From positions 1 to 23,876 of the forward strand of contig CAVAUD010000019.1 in the NCBI GenBank assembly GCA_963591565.1: a stretch of DNA of 23,876 nt, written 5' to 3'. A model generated the notes under the pieces. That model made no database searches and was not told the DNA's origin. It worked only from the letters and a program-made list of their open reading frames with translations. This document shows positions 22,313-23,876 of the stretch, in pieces. Each line of letters starts with the position of its first letter. Position 1 is the first letter of the stretch. Source of the DNA: Paratractidigestivibacter sp963591565 (GTDB lineage: Bacteria; Actinomycetota; Coriobacteriia; Coriobacteriales; Atopobiaceae). A program made the translations under genes and the position numbers.

Positions 22313-23392
22313 CTACAGCTTGATGACCAAGCTCCCGACCTCGGCCTCGACGCTGTTGCTGTACGCCTCGACGACCTTGCGCGCCAGCTCGTCCATCTCG
22401 CCGTACGCGTAGTCGGCCTTGCGCGAGGGGTCCATGAAGACGACCTCGAGCTCGTCGGTCTTCTCGGTATAACGCAAGGTCATAAGGGTGCGCAGGCCGT
22501 CGCCCGCCTCCAAGACGCAGTGGTTGACGACCTCCTCGAGCACGTGGATCACGCGGTCCATGCGCGCCATGTCGAAGAGCTGCTTGCGCATGAACAGCGC
22601 CGCCTGGTTGATCATCTCGTAGTAGTCGAAGGCGCCGTTGCAGATCTCGTAGTTGAAGGTCTTCACGTGGAAGATGAAGTCGCGCGTCTTGGGGCGCAGC
22701 GGGTTCTCGAAGATCTGCTCGGGCGTGCCGTCCTCGTAGAGGCCCTTCTCGTCCATGTAGAAAATGCGGTTCGAGACGTTGCGCGCGAAGTTCATCTCGT
22801 GCGTGACGATGAGCATCGTGGTGCCCTGCTCGGCCAGGTTCATCATGACGCCCAGGACCTCGCCGACCATCGTGGGGTCAAGGGCGCTGGTGGGCTCGTC
22901 GAAGATGATGGCCTCGGGCTGCATGGCCAGGGTGCGGGCGATGGCCGCGCGCTGCTTCTGGCCGCCAGAGAGCTCGTCGGGGTAGGACAGCGACTTGTGG
23001 CCCAGGCCAACGGTGTCGAGCAGGTCCATCGCTCGGTCATAGGCCTCTTGGCGAGACTTGCCCAACAGGTTGACCTGGCCAAACATGGCGTTCTCGACGA
23101 TCGTCATGTTGGAGAAGAGGTTGAACGACTGGAAGACCATGCCCATCTTGCGGCGCAGGGCCTGCAGGCTCTTGGCGTCGCCGGTCACGAGCTCGCCGTC
23201 GAAGTAGACCTCGCCCGCGGTGGGCGGGTCGAGGAAGTTGAGGCAGCGCGTGAAGGTCGACTTGCCGCAGCCGGAGGGGCCGATGATAGAGATGACGTCG
23301 CCGCGGTTGATGTCGACGCTGACGTTGGTGAGGACCTCGTTTTGGCCGTAGCTCTTGCACAGGCCGCGGACGCTGATCAAAGGATTAGTCAT
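22313..23392 (-). CDS. Polar amino-acid ABC transporter ATPase with C-terminal extension
   Basis: A 359-residue ATP-binding subunit of the GlnQ/HisP class. Walker A GPSGCGKST (38-46), Q loop near VFQSFNLF, signature LSGGQ (141-145), Walker B AIIFDEP with Glu166, and His198 in the switch. The ATPase domain ends near residue 245, the usual length of GlnQ-type proteins. About 115 further residues (FDYYEMINQAALFMRKQLFD, VIHVLEEVVNHCV, ELEVVFMDPSRKADY, ending LVIKL) are not part of the family. They loosely recall a GHKL-type ATPase fold, which is a guess. ATG 23392 overlaps the permease stop (ATGA), so the two are translationally coupled. Substrate is probably a polar amino acid; the binding protein is outside the window. 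Confidence 0.92.
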   Translation of the reverse strand: MTNPLISVRGLCKSYGQNEVLTNVSVDINRGDVISIIGPSGCGKSTFTRCLNFLDPPTAGEVYFDGELVTGDAKSLQALRRKMGMVFQSFNLFSNMTIVENAMFGQVNLLGKSRQEAYDRAMDLLDTVGLGHKSLSYPDELSGGQKQRAAIARTLAMQPEAIIFDEPTSALDPTMVGEVLGVMMNLAEQGTTMLIVTHEMNFARNVSNRIFYMDEKGLYEDGTPEQIFENPLRPKTRDFIFHVKTFNYEICNGAFDYYEMINQAALFMRKQLFDMARMDRVIHVLEEVVNHCVLEAGDGLRTLMTLRYTEKTDELEVVFMDPSRKADYAYGEMDELARKVVEAYSNSVEAEVGSLVIKL

Positions 23393-23876
23393 CGTGCATG
23401 CACTCCCTTAAGGATGGTCGCCGGTTTACGACGCTTGGGGTCGAGAAGGCGGCCAAGGCGCGAGAACACCCAACCGCACAGGGCGATGATTGCGAAGTAT
23501 ACGACCGCGGTGGCCAGAAGCGGGAAAAACGCCTGGAAAGTTCTGCTGCGGATAATGTCGGAGGCCTTGGTGAGGTCCTGGACCGCGATGTAGCCCACGA
23601 CCGAGGTGGCCTTGACAAGGTCGGTGAACTGGCCGGAGTACAAAGACCACACGCGCGCGGCCGCCTGGGGCAGCACGATGCGGCGGAAGGTCTCGGCATG
23701 CGAGAAGCCCATGGCGAGACCCGCCTCTACCTGGCCGTGGTCGACGGCCTTGAGGCCCGTGTCGTAGACGCCCGCGATGCCCGCGGCCATCTGCAGGCCA
23801 AAGCACAGGACGGCGACGGCGACGGCCGGGATGTCGACCGCGGCGAAGACGACGTAGTACAAGATCATGAGCCAGA
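23389..23876 (-). CDS. Polar amino-acid ABC transporter permease (partial)
   Basis: The C-terminal about 161 residues of a HisM/GlnP-type permease; the 5' part runs off the right edge of the window. The EAA loop with which permeases contact the ATPase is clear: EAGLAMGFSHAETFRRIVLPQA at about 60-80 residues into the visible part. Hydrophobic helices flank it (VAVAVLCFGLQMAAGIAGVY; FFPLLATAVVYFAIIALCGW). A basic C-terminus (DPKRRKPATILKGVHAR) follows. The open frame continues upstream of the Met at 23868 (Leu-Trp), so that Met is internal. It overlaps the ATPase gene by 4 bp. Confidence 0.92.
   Translation of the reverse strand, partial: WLMILYYVVFAAVDIPAVAVAVLCFGLQMAAGIAGVYDTGLKAVDHGQVEAGLAMGFSHAETFRRIVLPQAAARVWSLYSGQFTDLVKATSVVGYIAVQDLTKASDIIRSRTFQAFFPLLATAVVYFAIIALCGWVFSRLGRLLDPKRRKPATILKGVHAR

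Noticed and set aside
1..23876. tRNA, rRNA, insertion sequences, prophage genes or attachment sites
   Set aside because: I looked for these and saw no supporting sequence, such as a transposase or integrase motif or a tRNA-like cloverleaf with a T-loop.

Overview
The window is high-GC bacterial DNA (roughly two-thirds G+C by eye) with short intergenic gaps and nearly every gene on the minus strand. The gene content points to a Gram-positive host-associated actinobacterium, most likely a Coriobacteriia (Collinsella/Olsenella-like) genome: a mannose-family PTS, surface proteins with sortase-type tails, MurT/GatD homologues and OatA-type acyltransferases. That taxonomic call is inference. Two runs of N (17178-17326 and 22030-22299) are assembly gaps and cut two genes.

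Layout. (1) 1-4023: a sugar-uptake operon read leftward, EIIB-EIIC-EIID-EIIA followed by the first codons of a GH13 glucosidase, with a LacI-family regulator upstream. LacI-type palindromes lie in front of EIIB (2857-2878) and in front of lacI (4093-4118), so the system looks like an alpha-glucoside PTS under local repression. (2) 4232-6217: the only plus-strand gene, an exported Tat-signal 5'-nucleotidase with a sortase-like tail, closed by a strong terminator. (3) 6432-8768: a membrane hybrid histidine kinase with a fused receiver. (4) 9059-11221: an OatA/OafA-type acyltransferase with a C-terminal SGNH esterase domain. (5) 11466-17129: an apparent five-gene operon murT2-gatD2-ectB-murT1-gatD1 (transcription order). 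(6) 17327-18438: a second membrane acyltransferase, truncated by a gap. (7) 18828-22029: a large M6-type metalloprotease with an Asp-Pro spacer and a sortase signal, 5' end lost in the second gap. (8) 22313-23876: an amino-acid ABC transporter ATPase with an unusual C-terminal extension, translationally coupled to a partial permease.

The part that most deserves attention is region 5. Two tandem Mur-ligase/glutaminase-like pairs flank a diaminobutyrate aminotransferase, and both GatD homologues lack the catalytic Cys and His of the family at the aligned positions while sharing the same substitution pattern. That suggests a ligase system that no longer uses glutamine-derived ammonia and may join another amine, for example 2,4-diaminobutyrate. 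This is a hypothesis from sequence only. With the OatA-type gene downstream, the block looks devoted to cell-envelope chemistry.

At the DNA level there are three further signals. Two intergenic elements (11340-11461 and 18532-18757), each made of four short modules arranged <- <- -> ->, both sit directly upstream of an acyltransferase gene. A 9-mer, GGCGAGAAG/CTTCTCGCC, occurs 26 times where about 0.3 would be expected by composition. GC-rich hairpins, one of them with a TTCTTCTC tail, lie between the PTS genes.
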